Below, in pieces: positions 26,793 through 38,533 of a DNA stretch of 64,000 bases. Below the pieces are notes generated by a model that was not told the origin of the DNA, did not search any database, and was given only the letters and a program-made list of their open reading frames with translations. This stretch comes from Aptenodytes patagonicus (lineage: Eukaryota > Chordata > Aves > Sphenisciformes > Spheniscidae), in assembly GCF_965638725.1 (NCBI RefSeq), contig NC_134961.1, positions 3,596,001-3,660,000 of the forward strand, read 5' to 3'. The position numbers and the translations under genes were made by a program. Every line of letters begins with the position of its first letter. The first letter of the stretch is position 1.

Positions 26793-27867
26793 TCTCCAGT
26801 GATTTAGCAATGGCAGGAAGGCACCCACTTGCATCTAATCAGCCCTGGTAAGGGAGATGAGAGTTTTCCTTCCTGAAGCTCCAGGGGGCCAAGTGCATGC
26901 TTATATCCTGAGATGAGATTCAGCATGCCCTGAAGAGCATCTGCTCCACTATGGAGAGCGAGCCTCCTCAATCCCCTGTGCAAAGACTGTGTCATGCAGG
27001 CAGGAGGAACCATAACTGAACTAACCGCTTAACCCTGCCTCTGCCCACTAGCTCCTTACCTGCCCATGGGACCTCTGAAGCATGGTGATCCGGTAAAGCT
27101 GCTTTTATGCACTGACAGTAGACTCCTAACTGTGGAGGGTGGAGGTCATTTATCTTGGGAGAAAAATATCAGCTGTGCACTGACCTGCACAGGGACCTGG
27201 TGGCCATGTCAGTAAACACAGCTGTGGAGAAAGGAGTGGGGATACCAGGCAGGGTTTGGCTCTGCAGACTTTGCTCAGTGCTGGTTTTCATGGTGCACTG
27301 TGATTTACACCAGTTAGGAAAAAGGCCCCGTTGAGGTATGGGTTAGCCCATCCCCACCCTAGATGACCAACGCAGGGCCCACTATTGCCTGGATGAGGGA
27401 AGTGCATTTATTTGCTCCGGGTTAGAAAGACATTTCTCTAGTATGTACAGCAGCAACATCACACACATGCAGAGAGCAAACAGCCTGCCCCATATCCCAG
27501 GGGAGGACCCAGTCACTGGGAGAGCCGCGCAGCCAGCACCAAAGCCATCACTGCAACCATCCACGGACTGTGCCAGCCGCTTTCCACACCACCTTTGCTT
27601 GCCTGGCCCTGCCTACACTGCCCGTCTCCCTTGCCATTCCTGCTGTGGGAGCCAGTCTGGCCAGAGGGGGCACTGGGAGGCAGAAGAGACACTTTGACAA
27701 CTAACCAATGTGTCCAGAGCAGTGGGGCCACGGAGTAGAGGAGTTAGAAGGATGAGAGCCAACAGAGGAGCTGGAGTTTTAGTCCTTGGAGTCCAGGTGG
27801 TCTGAGGATCAGGAGCAAGTGTGGGTTCATTCCTTCCCTTGCATGCAGCATGTTGTGGGGAGATGGC
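26793..27867. other. 3' flank of the galanin receptor gene (3' UTR and beyond)
   Basis: Lies downstream of the receptor stop codon on the minus strand. A 3' UTR of about 460 bp reaching the signal at 27407-27412 is plausible. The remainder up to the CR1 shows no gene. Confidence 0.4.
27407..27412 (-). terminator. Polyadenylation signal AATAAA for the galanin receptor gene
   Basis: TTTATT on the plus strand reads AATAAA on the minus strand, about 455 bp past the receptor stop codon, and is followed by a GT-rich stretch (around 27365-27375) suitable as a downstream element. The assignment is inferred from position. Confidence 0.45.
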
Positions 27868-30800
27868 TCAGGAGAACAGTTGGTGTATGGAATGGGAACG
27901 AACAACAAGGCCAGAAGCAGTTTCTGGCTTGCCTTTCCAGCATCCTCTCTCACCCAGTGGGAAAGGGTGGCCTGAAGCTGGTGACACAGCCGAGCTGGCA
28001 GATGGTGTGGAGCTTGGCCACTGAGAAATATGAAGGGGCTTGGAGGAACTGGAGGGGACTACCATGGAGGCTGGGTTCAGCTCGCACCTGTTATTCTCCT
28101 CATGCATCTGGGACACTTCAGTGGAGCCTGCCTCAAATCCAGGCACAATGTGGGCAGCGTGCACCACATGCACCTTGTTGCGGTGCTTTTTCCTCAAGAG
28201 ACAGCTGAAAACTTTTTTGAAGCCCTTGCGGAAGTGCTTGGAGACCAGGGCGTAGACAATGGGGTTGAGGCAGGAGTTGGCATAGGCCATGCAGTGGGAA
28301 AGCAGGCGGAAGGCGTAGGTGGCCTGGTTGAAGGGGAAGTCTCCGTAGAGGTATCGGAGGATGACTACGTGGTAGGGCAGCCAGCAGAGGCAGAAAAGGA
28401 TGGTTACAATGATGATCATCTTGGTTACCTTCCGCTTGGCCTTCTTGGACTCTGATATGTCCTCCAGAGGGTCCACTGCTGTCCACAGGTACTTGATGGT
28501 CCTGGTGTAGGAGAGGCTGATGACCAGCACTGGGATGACATAGCCAAAGGCAAATGTGCTGGTGTCCATGACCTTGCGTCTCCACTCCTCCCAGCCAGGC
28601 ATGCAGATGTAGCTGGACTCCCACTCAATCAGGTCATAGTAGCTTAGGTAGGGCCCAGCAAAGACCACGGAGAGGCCCCAGATCACAACCATGGCAGCCA
28701 CCGCGTTGTGGGGGGTCCGCAGCTCCCGGGAGCGCAGCGGATAGCGGATGGCCAGGTACCTGGAGGGGAGAGCAAAGCAACAAGCACTGAGATTTTAGCC
28801 AAGCTCTGCCTGGCCACATAAACTCCAGGGACAAGAGAGTTTCCTTCATTCTCCTGAAGGTCCTTGAGCAAGTGGCCCTACATGTTATCTCACGCCCTCT
28901 TTGAGATACAGTCCTGGGTAAAGCAGCTTTTCTCTTTCTAGCAAGGATGATGCTTCTCCCACAGGCTTAGGCTGGCTCACCCCTCCGTACATGGTGGGGT
29001 GTGTTATGTCCCTGAGCTAGGGCCAGCGAGATAGTGCTATGGAGACCATGCAGATATCCACTGCTTGGCAGAATTTATCCAGCAGAAAGAGGTCTGAACG
29101 GAAGATTCAAGACGTGGGGAAGCTTCACTGGCTGATGGGCACCGTGCAGGCTCCTGCCCACTGAGGGCATATTTCCAGCCTTCTCCAGCTTTTGGATCAG
29201 CCTGGTACGGGGGAGATTTGCTCACTGGAGCTGCGGCTGCCTCCACCTTGGTACCAAAGGGACCAGATGGGCCCTTGCCTTTTGGTACTGTCTGCTTTCT
29301 CGGGCCAGCCCAAAGCAGGCAGTGATGGTCTGTCTGCTCCCTCCAGCAACAGTGGCCAGATACAGTGTGATGGCCAGCTCTGCTCCTCCACCTCCAGGCA
29401 ACACCATAGGGCAAAGATGCAGATGTCAGCAAGGAGAGAAGGTGACTCGGTGCTTGCGGGTAGGGGGTGGAGAGGAGCTGTCAGCACAGACAGGAGTGCA
29501 ACTGCTGCAGCCTCAGCCTGCCAGTGTCTACAGAAGGATGCTCATTTGATGCACTGTAAGGCCAGCAGAGCAGGTAGATAACACATGCAGTTAGTGTGAA
29601 AGGTCACATGTATGACAAAACCCTTGTTGCTTGCTGGTCTTGTGTCCTGGTTTCGGCAGGGATAGAGTTAATTTCCTTCCTAGGAGCTGGTACAGTGCTG
29701 TGTTTTGGATTTAGGATGAGAACAAAGTTGGTAACACACCAATGTTTTAGTTGTTGCTAGGTAATGCTTACACTAGTCAAGGACTTTTCAGCTTCCCATG
29801 CTCTACCCACTGAGAAGGCTGCAGGTGCACAAGAAGCTGGGAGGGGGCACAGCCAAAATGGCCAAAGGGACATTCCATACTATGGGACGTCATGCGCAGT
29901 ACATAAACTGGGGAAAGCTGGCCGGGGGGGCCGCTGCTCGGGGACTGGCTGGGCATCGGTTGGTGGGTGGTGAGCAATTGCGCTGTGCACCACTTGCTTT
30001 GTGTATTATTATTATTACATTATTATTATTATTATCATTATTTTATTCCAATTATTAAACTGTTTTTATCTCAACCCACGAGTTTTTCTCACTTGTGCTC
30101 TTCCAATTCTCTTCCCCATCCCAGCGGGGACGGGGGGGGGAGTGAGCGAGCGGCTGTGTGGTGCTCAGTTGCCGACTGAGGTTAAACCACGACATCCTGT
30201 CATCCTGAAAGCTGCCGGCAGCTCTGCGAGAATCACTTCACGTCACGCTGAAATGCAGCCACCTGCAGGTGGAGCACTGCACTACAGCACACAAGTGTCA
30301 CCAGAAAGGGAGAGAACACAGGCACTAGCACCTTGCCAAAACGTCCTTTTTTTTTGTGATACTGTCCCCAGTTCTGAGCTGGCTGGAGAGGCAGACTGCA
30401 CTCAGGTGATGTAGGTGCAGGGAAGCAAGAGGCTTAGACCATGAGAAATCTCAGGTCTTCCTTGTGACAACAGCCAAACTCTGTAACTGGAATCCCAGAG
30501 GATTGGGATATTTTTGTCGGGGATTCCCCTTGCCCCAACCAGGGGATGCTGGCATCTCAGGGTGCATTGCTGAAGTGTCAGATCGCTGTTTGAGTCCAGG
30601 TGCCTGTTTCTGCAGGTGGCACCTGGGAGCAGGACGAAGTGGAAAGGGGCTGGAAGAGTAGCCCAACCACACTTTTTGCTGGGATTTAACCCATCCCAGA
30701 TATTCCCTGGTACTGAAGTTTCCTTCTGCCTGAACCTCCTCATTGCCGAGGGCTGTTTGGCCCTATCTTGTCTTTGGTGCCTTGGAAGCAAACACAAGGA

Positions 30801-31979
30801 GCAAGATGGGCCAGGACGTGTTCCCTGTGGCAGTCAAGGCTGGAGCTTACCCCAGTGGGGACCTCTTCCTCATCCTGGACCATAAGTGTGGGCTCAGTCA
30901 GAAGTGGGGCAGCTGACACAGTCACCTTACAGAGCCCTTGGGAACAATGTAGGTGGCACCAATCAGGGCCAGAGTGTCCTGGGTGACCTCCCTAGAAAGG
31001 ACTTGGCTCACGGTGCGGGTACCTTTCTGCACAGGGTGCAGGAAGGCTGGGGGCAGTGGGGGAACAGGAACTGCTAAAACAGGAACAGGTTTTGTGCTGG
31101 GCTGGCAGCCCCTGGGGAATGAGAGGTGTGTTTGCTGCAGGACTGTGATCTCTCCTGGGTATTTATGTGGCTTCTCTTACGGTGCCCTCTGTTTACCTTG
31201 CTGCCTGCACATGATGCTTTTCTGAAATGGTGGCTTGGGGATAGCTATTACCCTCTGAGTGCCATCTCTAATACAGAGCTAGGTGACTCATTGGGAGTCT
31301 GTGGCACAGCAGGGAGCTGAGCTTGGGTCTCAAGTGCTCTAACCACAAGGCAAGTCTTTCCTGTAGAAAGCACAGACAGGAGCAGCACCAGCTTTGCACT
31401 CGAGAGATCTGGAAGTGCTACTTGGGGATTGTTAGGGCAAGGGAGACACAACTGGTCCCCAGACTGCCTTTGGCATGAATCAATACCACTGGGGTTTGAA
31501 CCATCTGCCTAGTGGTGGTGAGCCACGATCTTCCCATGCCCTCACTCAGCCCAGCTTCTCAGACTGCCCTCCTTCCCCAGCCCAAGGTCATTTTTAGACT
31601 GTTACCTGTCCACAGAGACGGCAGCCAGAGTAAAGCTGCTAGCATACATGGTGAGGTAGATGAAGAAGTGGACAGCCTTGCAGATGAAGGAGCCGAAGAC
31701 CCAGCCCTCAAGTGAGTAGATGGTGGCCTGGAAAGGCACGCAGAAGACAATGAAGAAGAAGTCAGCCAGGCTGAGGTTGAGGATGAAGAGGTTGGTAGTG
31801 TTTTGGCCCATTTGCCCATTGCGCAGCAGCACTGCCAGCACCAGGCTATTGCCCACTGTGCCCAGGAGGAAGATGAGGGAGAAGACCACAGGGACAATGA
31901 CACTGGCAGGGCTGAACTGGTAACTGTTGGAGGAGTTCCAGTATCCAGCCAAGCTCGCGAAGTCCTCGTGCTCCGTCAT
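27868..31979 (-). CDS. Galanin receptor, GALR2 type (GALR2 or GALR2-like), two coding exons
   Basis: Class A peptide GPCR for galanin/spexin-type ligands; mammalian GALR2 couples mainly through Gq and Gi at the plasma membrane. Exon 1 is 31606-31979 (ATG at 31979). Exon 2 is 27868-28759. The donor (GACAG|GTAAC) and acceptor (CTCCAG|GTAC) join inside the Arg codon of the D124-R125-Y126 motif, the known GALR2 intron position. The 421-residue product has an N-glycosylation site (N15), seven membrane segments, N44 in TM1, D73 in TM2, the disulphide pair C100/C177, CWLP at 250-253 in TM6, NPIVY at 290-294 in TM7 and a probable palmitoylated Cys near 311. TM1-TM3 are very close to vertebrate GALR2 ([35 protein letters not shown]). 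The C-terminal tail, about 110 residues, is longer than in human GALR2 (387 residues in all), Ser/Pro-rich and may be a lineage extension. Nothing is broken. Which paralogue it is cannot be settled here. Confidence 0.92.
28760..31605 (-). other. Intron of the galanin receptor gene
   Basis: 2846 bp bounded by GT (31605-31604) and AG (28761-28760) on the minus strand, with a CT-rich tract before the acceptor. It contains a solo ERV LTR in the opposite orientation to the gene (29643-30194) and no other recognised gene. Confidence 0.85.
29643..30194 (+). mobile_element. Solo ERV LTR (TGTCCTGG...ACCACGACA family)
   Basis: Starts TGTCCTGGTTTCGGCAGG and ends GGTTAAACCACGACA, a 552-bp LTR family seen again in this window at 38832-39212 (reverse) and about 42478-42568 (3' end only). 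An ATT-repeat stretch at 30006-30045 and ATTAAA at 30053-30058 (AATTATTAAACTG) fit a polyadenylation region. Flanking pentamers are TCTTG (29638-29642) and TCCTG (30195-30199), a 5-bp target duplication with one transition, which would fit an ERVL-like integrase. No internal retroviral genes are present, so it is a solo LTR left by recombination. Confidence 0.75.
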
Positions 31980-32007
31980 TCCGTGTCGTGGTGAGATGTT
32001 GGAGCCT
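31980..32007 (-). promoter_or_regulatory. Short 5' UTR segment and 3' splice acceptor upstream of the receptor start codon
   Basis: On the minus strand a pyrimidine-rich CTGTGTTGCCCCAG ends at 32006, 26 bases before the ATG. It is a plausible acceptor for a non-coding upstream exon. The open frame continues past it without another family-like N-terminus, which supports the ATG at 31979. Confidence 0.4.
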
Positions 32008-35000
32008 GGGGCAACACAGGGAAAGATGTGAGAGACTGGAGAAACACTGCTTAGCCTGTTAGCTTGGCTGATGGGCCTGGGCTCACTGGACACACAGAGC
32101 CCCATTTTCAGTTCTGTGACCCACAATGCTTTTCAGCAGGTTCCTCCGGACACTGCTGGCCTGGAGGACACGTAAGATTAGGTTGCAGGTAAGGGGTGCC
32201 CTGCTCCCCCATTCTGGCCCTGGAGTGAATCCACAGCCCATGTTCAGATGCTGCCTTGGATTGATGATACTGGAAGTGAGGTTTGTGGGAGAGAAGAGGA
32301 CGGCATCTGTCCCCAGCTTCCTCCTCTGTGGGAGAATGGAGCCAGGATCTCCACCTCCCAGCTGGTCCAGCTGATGGCAGGAGGGGTGTGACATTCCTTC
32401 CCAGCAATGGGGCTCCAGCCCCAAACCAACCAGTTGGACAAGCCAAGATGTTTACTCCCCTGATACTGACATGTAGACTTTTATCCCTCCCCTGCTCCCA
32501 GCTCTTTTGGTACCTGCTCCTAGAATAAACCTCGCACACTAGGCACAGGGCTTGAAATGCTTTTGGCAGTGACAGCTACTACACAGCTCCATGTTGTGCC
32601 CAGGTGGGGACTTTCTGAGGAGGACAGCTCTGATGGGACTACTCCTGCTTTGGTTTCAGTGACCCAGATACATATTACCTTTCTATGTCTCACAGGGCAG
32701 CTCTCCCCAGGACTTGGACTTTTTGTATCATTCCCCTGCCCCCAAAATAAGCATCCGGACTGAAAGCAGAAGGTGAGGTTGTGCATAGTAACACTAGTTT
32801 CTCTGTCACAGGCATAGAAATCTGTCTGCATGTTTTTGAGTTCTGGAGCCGGGGGAATATCACACAGATACAGGCACAGCTTCCCTTGAATAAACACATG
32901 GTTTGGGTTCTTCCCCACCCCCCCGCGGTGTTTGTTGGGATGTGCTGTGGTTACCAGAGTGTGTGGCCCAAGGCTGGCTCACCATGAGTATGGAGATCGC
33001 AGAGTCTGTGCAAGAAACCAACCTGTAGCTTGTGCATTCTCTTTCAGGCTGGGAAATTAGCAAGTGCTCCCTGGGGAGCACTGGCAGTGCGAGTGCCTGA
33101 AGCAGAAGAACTGCAAGGGGCATGTGAGCATGGGTCCCTGGCTACAAGTGTTCTTGGTATCAGTGCAGATTTGGGGATGCCAGCAAGCTGCCTGGAATCA
33201 TGCTGAGCTCTGTTCAACACTACCACAGCTGTAATGAGACCACTCCTGTACAGTTGTAAGTATCCCCAGAGGCAAGTGCCAAAGCAGGATGCGGTCTTTT
33301 GGTTGGCCTGTTGTGCACTGCCCAACAGTTGGTACAAGTCAAATACCCCACTTGGCATGGCAGCCTCTCCTCTGTCCAGGCAGCAGGAAACTCATGCTGC
33401 TACCTGGGAGCTGGACTCTGCTCTCTGGGACCCAAAAGGTCATTGCACCTCATTTGTGAACATGTGGATTGCTCCCATAGCACCTACCCATCCCGAAGCA
33501 GAGGGGATTTCACAAGGACGGCTTCAGTTGCTCTGAATGTGAATTTGCCTTGTGGCAGCTGCAGCACTGACATTTTATGTCTGCCTTAGACTCTTCTGTT
33601 TTACAGTAACCTTGAGCTCCATGAATGCTGCTTGTGTGGCAGAGGGATGAGCTTTCCTCTGGAAAGCTGGGATGGCCAGTACTGAAGTGCATACTACTTA
33701 GTTTTGCTAGCTCTGCCTCTGTGTCCAAACAAAGCCAATTCAAATGGCAGTGTCAGCTCTCAGTACAAGCAAAAGTTCCCCTGCAGCCATGTGAAGAAGA
33801 TATTGTACCCCATGCAGTATGGATGTGTGGGAAGCAGGGGAGCTTACACAGGCCCTGGCAGGAGTGGGAGAGAGAGAGATGGATGGGAGCCTGACAGAGG
33901 GTCTGGTGCCAGAGTCTGGCTGAGGACCTCGGTCTCTTCTCATGCTGCCTAATTCCTCTGGGACCAGGAAGCTTCCCTGAATGCAGGGGAGAGCAACTCA
34001 GGCTGCCACTGGTGTTTTATTCTTACCTCTACTTGATTGCACTGGCTTAGGCTGTGCTTGGGATTATACCCCATGCAAGGCTGTGGCACTGAGACCCTTC
34101 TTCCATGGGGCTGAGAAAGATATTAGGAAAGCTGGAGAAGAGCTGACAGCTCAGCCAGAAACCAACTTCATCTTATCACCCACCCAGACAGTGCCTGTGT
34201 TGCCTGGTAGAGTCTCTGGCTACTTCACCCTGCATCTCCCCCCATCCATCTCATTGCCAAGCGTCCTCTCTTTGCTCTCTCTTGCAAGGCAGACGAGCTG
34301 CTAGTCAGCCCTCCTCAAAGGCTACTCTAAAGAGAACAAAAAGACAGGGAATACCTGCGCATGCCTCTGCAAATCAAGGAAGGCAACTCTGCAAACATCC
34401 CCCTCACTGGTGCGACCTGCAGTGAAATCACTTTGGAGTACTTGCACATCACATAGCCTGGTTGCAGACCAAATTTGACATCCCTTGATGTGCACATGAG
34501 CAGCTCATGCTTTACTTGGAAAAACTGTTTCTGGCTGTCAGGGAGCCACTACTGTTGTCCTTTACCACTCAGCTCCAAGCTTATTTCTTGAGTCTGTAGG
34601 AATGGGAATTCAGGGAGCTTGGTGCGTTCTTTTCAGGGACAGCCAGTGGCCAGGAGCAGAGTGCCAGGAAGGATGTGGTGGCAGGTTGGTAACTGTACCC
34701 TTGCCACAGCTTTGAGGTTCTCCCTGGTTGCCCATGGCTCATGACCCATCTACATGAAGTCAACGTAGTGCTTCAGTCCCCTTTACAGATGGGAGTTGAG
34801 ACACAGCGAGCATGAAGAGGTTGCTTTGTAACTGGTTGGATCAGGGAATTCACTGATGCAGCAGAGAAGCAAATCTTTATCTCTGCTGGCTTAGCTCTGA
34901 TCCACCCCTCCGTGTACAGTCCTGCCTACAGACAGAACAGCAATAGAACAGGCAGAGAGTGAAAGCAGGGTCTCTTAAGTGACATATACGAACTGTGACA

Positions 35001-35869
35001 CTGATGCTGGGGCACTGGGGTGCTAAGAGACTCTCACAGAGTCATTCAGAGCATCTCTGGCAGAGTGGGATGTCTCCCAATCCCTATTTAGTATCTTCTC
35101 AGTAAGCTGCCACTCACCCCCACGGCTCTGTTGTCCCTTGGAAGCATTTTGCAACCATTTCACACCCTACCATTTTGTGAACTGGTTTATGACAATGCTC
35201 CTGAGTTTCACTTGGTTCTGAATAGCCTTGACTAGCAGTGAGAGGGACACCTGCTCTGAGCAGAGGGAAAATGCAGAGCATGGGCAACAGGGTTCCTCTC
35301 CCACATCTGCTACTCAGGGTTAGCAGGGGCAAAGGCGATGTGATGGAGGAGGCAATATTCCCAGGGATGAAAACCCAATCAGTGGCAAAGTTGGGACTCA
35401 AGAGACCTGATTTTTCTAATGAGGGTTTGGTAAAGGATTGGCAGGGAGACTGGTTCCCAGTACCCATCTGTGTGGGGGTACCAAAAAGACCAACACAGAG
35501 CCTTGGTGTGGGCAGGCAGCAGGTCATGCCAGGGATGCCCGTGAGCCAGCATAGCCAGCTCCTGTGTCAAGGGAAGGCCAAGAAGGGCAGGAGGAGGCAG
35601 GGTAAGAGGACAGAAACAGCAGTGCTGGGGGGAGAACACAGATCCTGCTGGTCTGGCCAGACAGGAGCAGGGAGAGGAGAGATGCGACAGGGAGCAGGCA
35701 GTTCAAACTCCCTGTTTCAGTGGGCTTGGGAGCCAGCTCCCCCCGGGCTCTGTCTGCTGCTGCCATTGCTGTAGAGCGCCTCCACTTCCCCATTTGCGCA
35801 GCAAAGCTGCAGTCAGGCGCCTCATTCGCTCTGAGGCGGGACAAGGCAGAGCCCCCTTTCTTGGCCAGC
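32008..35869. other. 3.9 kb upstream of the receptor without a recognised gene
   Basis: Probably the first intron of the receptor gene if the CpG-island exon is real. Open frames are short and overlapping. No repeat family was recognised. Confidence 0.35.
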
Positions 35870-36430
35870 TCGGGGGCTCAGCCTGGGAGTCACCGCTGCC
35901 CTCCAGCACCCTGCCAGGCACCCCACCCCGCCTGTGCCCAGCCTGGCCACAGTCCCCTCCCCGGCACCGGGCAGGGTCGGGCAGCCCCAGCGCTGCCCCG
36001 TCCCGCAGCAGGCACGGCTGCCGGCGCCCCGTGGGGCTGCCCGTCCCCCGCGCCGCCCCGCCCCGCCCTGCCCACCCCTGCCCTGCCCGCGAGAGGCAGC
36101 GGCTCAGCCTGGCGCAGGGTCCGCCGGCCCCCGCCCCGCCGGTCCCCAGCGCCCCGCTCCGCTCCCCGCCGCTCTGCTCGCCGTGGGGCACCGGCCGGAC
36201 CCAGCGCTCCGCCCGCGCCGGCGGGACCCTACCTGGCCCCGGCCCGCGCCGCCGCTCGCCCCGCTGAGGGCAGCTGCGCGCTGCCGGTGCTGCTGCTGCT
36301 GCCGGTACCACTTCTGCTCCCGCCGCCGGGGCCGCTGCCCGGTGCCTCTCCCGATGGCTGTGCCGCTCGGGCAGAGCCCGCTGCCGGCGGCGGCTCCGCC
36401 CCTGCCCAGCGCACCCCTGGACACACGCGC
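35870..36430. promoter_or_regulatory. CpG island, probable receptor promoter and 5' non-coding exon
   Basis: Very high GC with many CpGs, GC boxes (CCGCCCCGCC type) and a CTG/CGG-rich stretch near 36285-36300, against ordinary flanks. On the minus strand a donor CCAG|GTAGGG occurs at 36232, which could splice to the acceptor ending at 32006, just before the receptor ATG. The long open frames here on both strands follow from GC content and are not called genes. Confidence 0.5.
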
Positions 36431-36960
36431 GCGCACGCTTTATGCATGCACGCGCTCCCGGGCACATGCACGTGTATAGAGACATACATGCAACACTGGC
36501 AGTAACACATACGCACGCTCCAGCACACCCATGTGTGAAGACTTGCACCCTGCAACACACGCCCTCCCGCAAGCAGAAGACAGTCAGCACTCGCACCACA
36601 TGCACGCTCCCCCCTCAGAGCACACGCTTGTAAAATCCACCAGCAAGCACAAGCCTCTCGAACACCGACACTGAGCACAACGTGATGCGTGCCTCCCCTT
36701 GCACATACACAACCCCTGACACACCCACCCCGGTACTTCCATCCACACGCACATCCCTCAGCACCAGCCAGCACTCCCCTGTCCCAGGCGGGCACGAGGG
36801 AAGGCTCCAGGAGTTCATGGAGACCAGAGGGGCAGCTGGAGCCGCCCCAGCAGCTCCCCCCGGGGGGATTTTGAGCACTGGGCAGAGGCTGGATGGCCCT
36901 AAGGTAACCCAGGGAGGCACCAGCTCCTCAAGGACACACACATACATACATATTTCAGAC
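36431..36960. other. CpG-island shore with CA/CG-rich simple sequence
   Basis: Imperfect CACACG/GCACGC tracts (36421-36480 and on) between the CpG island and the CR1. No gene is seen. Confidence 0.4.
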
Positions 36961-38034
36961 AGATGTACTCTTCGCTGGGTAAAAAACTGGCTGGACGGCC
37001 GGGCCCAGAGAGTTGTGGTGAATGGAGTTCAATCCAGTTGGCGGCCGGTCACGAGCGGTGTTCCCCAGGGCTCAGTTTTGGGGCCGGTCTTGTTCAAGAT
37101 CTTTATCAATGATCTGGATGAGGGGATTGAGTGCACCCTCAGTAAGTTTGCAGACGACACCAAGTTGGGCGGGAGTGTTGATCTGCTCGAGGGTAGGAAG
37201 GCTCTGCAGAGGCACCTGGACAGGCTGGATCGATGGGCCCAGGCCAATTGTATGAGGTTCAACAAGGCCAAGTGCCGGGTCCTGCACTTCGGCCACAACA
37301 ACCCCATGCAGCGCTACAGGCTTGGGGAAGAGTGGCTGGAAAGCTGCCTGGCGGAAAAGGACCTGGGGGTGTTGGTTGACAGCCGGCTGAACATGAGCCG
37401 GCAGTGTGCCCAGGCGGCCAAGAAGGCCAATGGCGTCCTGGCCTGTATCAGAAATAGTGTGGCCAGCAGGAGCAGGGAAGTGATCGTGCCCCTGTACTCG
37501 GCCCTGGTGAGGCCGCACCTCGAATACTGTGTTCAGTTTTGGGCCCCTCACTACAAGAAGGATGTCGAGGTGCTGGAGCGTGTCCAGAGAAGGGCAACGA
37601 GGCTGGTGAGGGGTCTGGAGAACAAGTCTGATGAGGAGCGGCTGAGGGAACTGGGACTGTTCAGCCTGGAGAAAAGGAGGCTGAGGGGAGACCTCATCGC
37701 TCTCTACAACTCCCTGAAAGGAGGTTGTAGCGAGGTGGTGTCGGTCTCTTCTCCCAAGTAACAAGCAATAGGACGAGAGGAAATGGCCTCAAGTTGCGCC
37801 AGGGGAGGTTTAGGTTGGACATGAGGAAAAATTTCTTTACTGAAAGAGTGGTGAAACATTGAAACAGGCTGCCCAGGGAAGTGGTGGAGTCCCCATCCCT
37901 GGAGGTATTTAAAAGACGAGTAGATGAGGCGCTTAGGGACATGGTTTAGTGGGCCTGGTGGTGTTGGGTCGATGGTTGGACTCGATGATCTTAGAGGTCT
38001 TTTCCAACCTCAATGATTCTATGATTCTATGATT
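36961..38034 (+). mobile_element. CR1 LINE, 5'-truncated, reverse transcriptase C-terminal half
   Basis: One open frame runs from about 36961 to 37761: [10 protein letters not shown], then [14 protein letters not shown], the catalytic FADDTKLG block, [46 protein letters not shown] and the terminal [15 protein letters not shown]. These are the palm and thumb of CR1 ORF2. A frameshift near 37745 moves the last codons ([12 protein letters not shown]...FTERVVKH) to another frame. The copy ends with repeated ATTCTATGATTC at about 38012-38034. The endonuclease and the first RT motifs are absent. The intact frame suggests a fairly young insertion of a different subfamily from the copies at 39213 and 49290. 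Confidence 0.92.
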
Positions 38035-38232
38035 CAGGCCACCAGGACACAGCAGCAAGCCTCCGGCAGCCGCAGGGTCATGGCAGGGCTGCCCCAGTCC
38101 CAGTCCCTCTCCCGGGGGGCACCCGGGCACCCTCATGGCTATTCCTTTTCCCTCCCCATTCCCTGTGGCAGTTGTGGTGTGCTGGGGGCCGCTGCAGCAG
38201 CCAAAGCGATGGTGCCACCCCTTGGCACCATG
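38035..38232. other. Unassigned sequence between CR1 and minisatellite
   Basis: No gene or repeat family is recognised. It is GC-rich and open in several frames. Confidence 0.3.
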
Positions 38233-38510
38233 CCTTGGCCTTTTTGGATGCGCACGACCCAGCCGGGCCTGCTTGAGTGCATGCACTGGCCCCCTGGCCT
38301 TTTCTGGGGCGTGTGCCCAATCTCCCAGGCGTGTTTGGGTGTGAGCACTGCACCCCCCAGAATTTTTTGTGTGCATGCGTCCAACCCCCAGGACTGTTCG
38401 GTTGCACGCGTGCTGCCCTCCCTGCAGACCTGTTTGAATTTGCGCGAGGCCCCCACCCCCACCCCCACCCCCAGCCTGTAACCATCTGCGGCCTGTTTTG
38501 GGGCGCACCC
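38233..38510. repeat. Divergent minisatellite, unit about 31 bp
   Basis: At least seven diverged units start near 38233, 38260, 38292, 38324, 38355, 38386 and 38420. Each has the plan CCCAGGCCTGTTTGG, then a TGCATGCAC-like core, then a C-run. A (CCCCCA)n stretch follows at 38449-38474, and one more partial unit lies at about 38482-38510. Confidence 0.6.
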
Positions 38511-38533
38511 CTCTCTGCGCTTGCCTATCCACG

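Noticed and set aside
35720..36505. Long Pro/Arg/Ala-rich open frames on both strands over the CpG island
   Set aside because: Overlapping frames on opposite strands of similar length are expected from high GC. No domain or splice-bounded exon was seen.
37072..37764. 230-codon minus-strand frame over the CR1 at 36961
   Set aside because: It is the antisense shadow of the CR1 reverse transcriptase frame. The same applies to 39564-40112 and 51629-52180.
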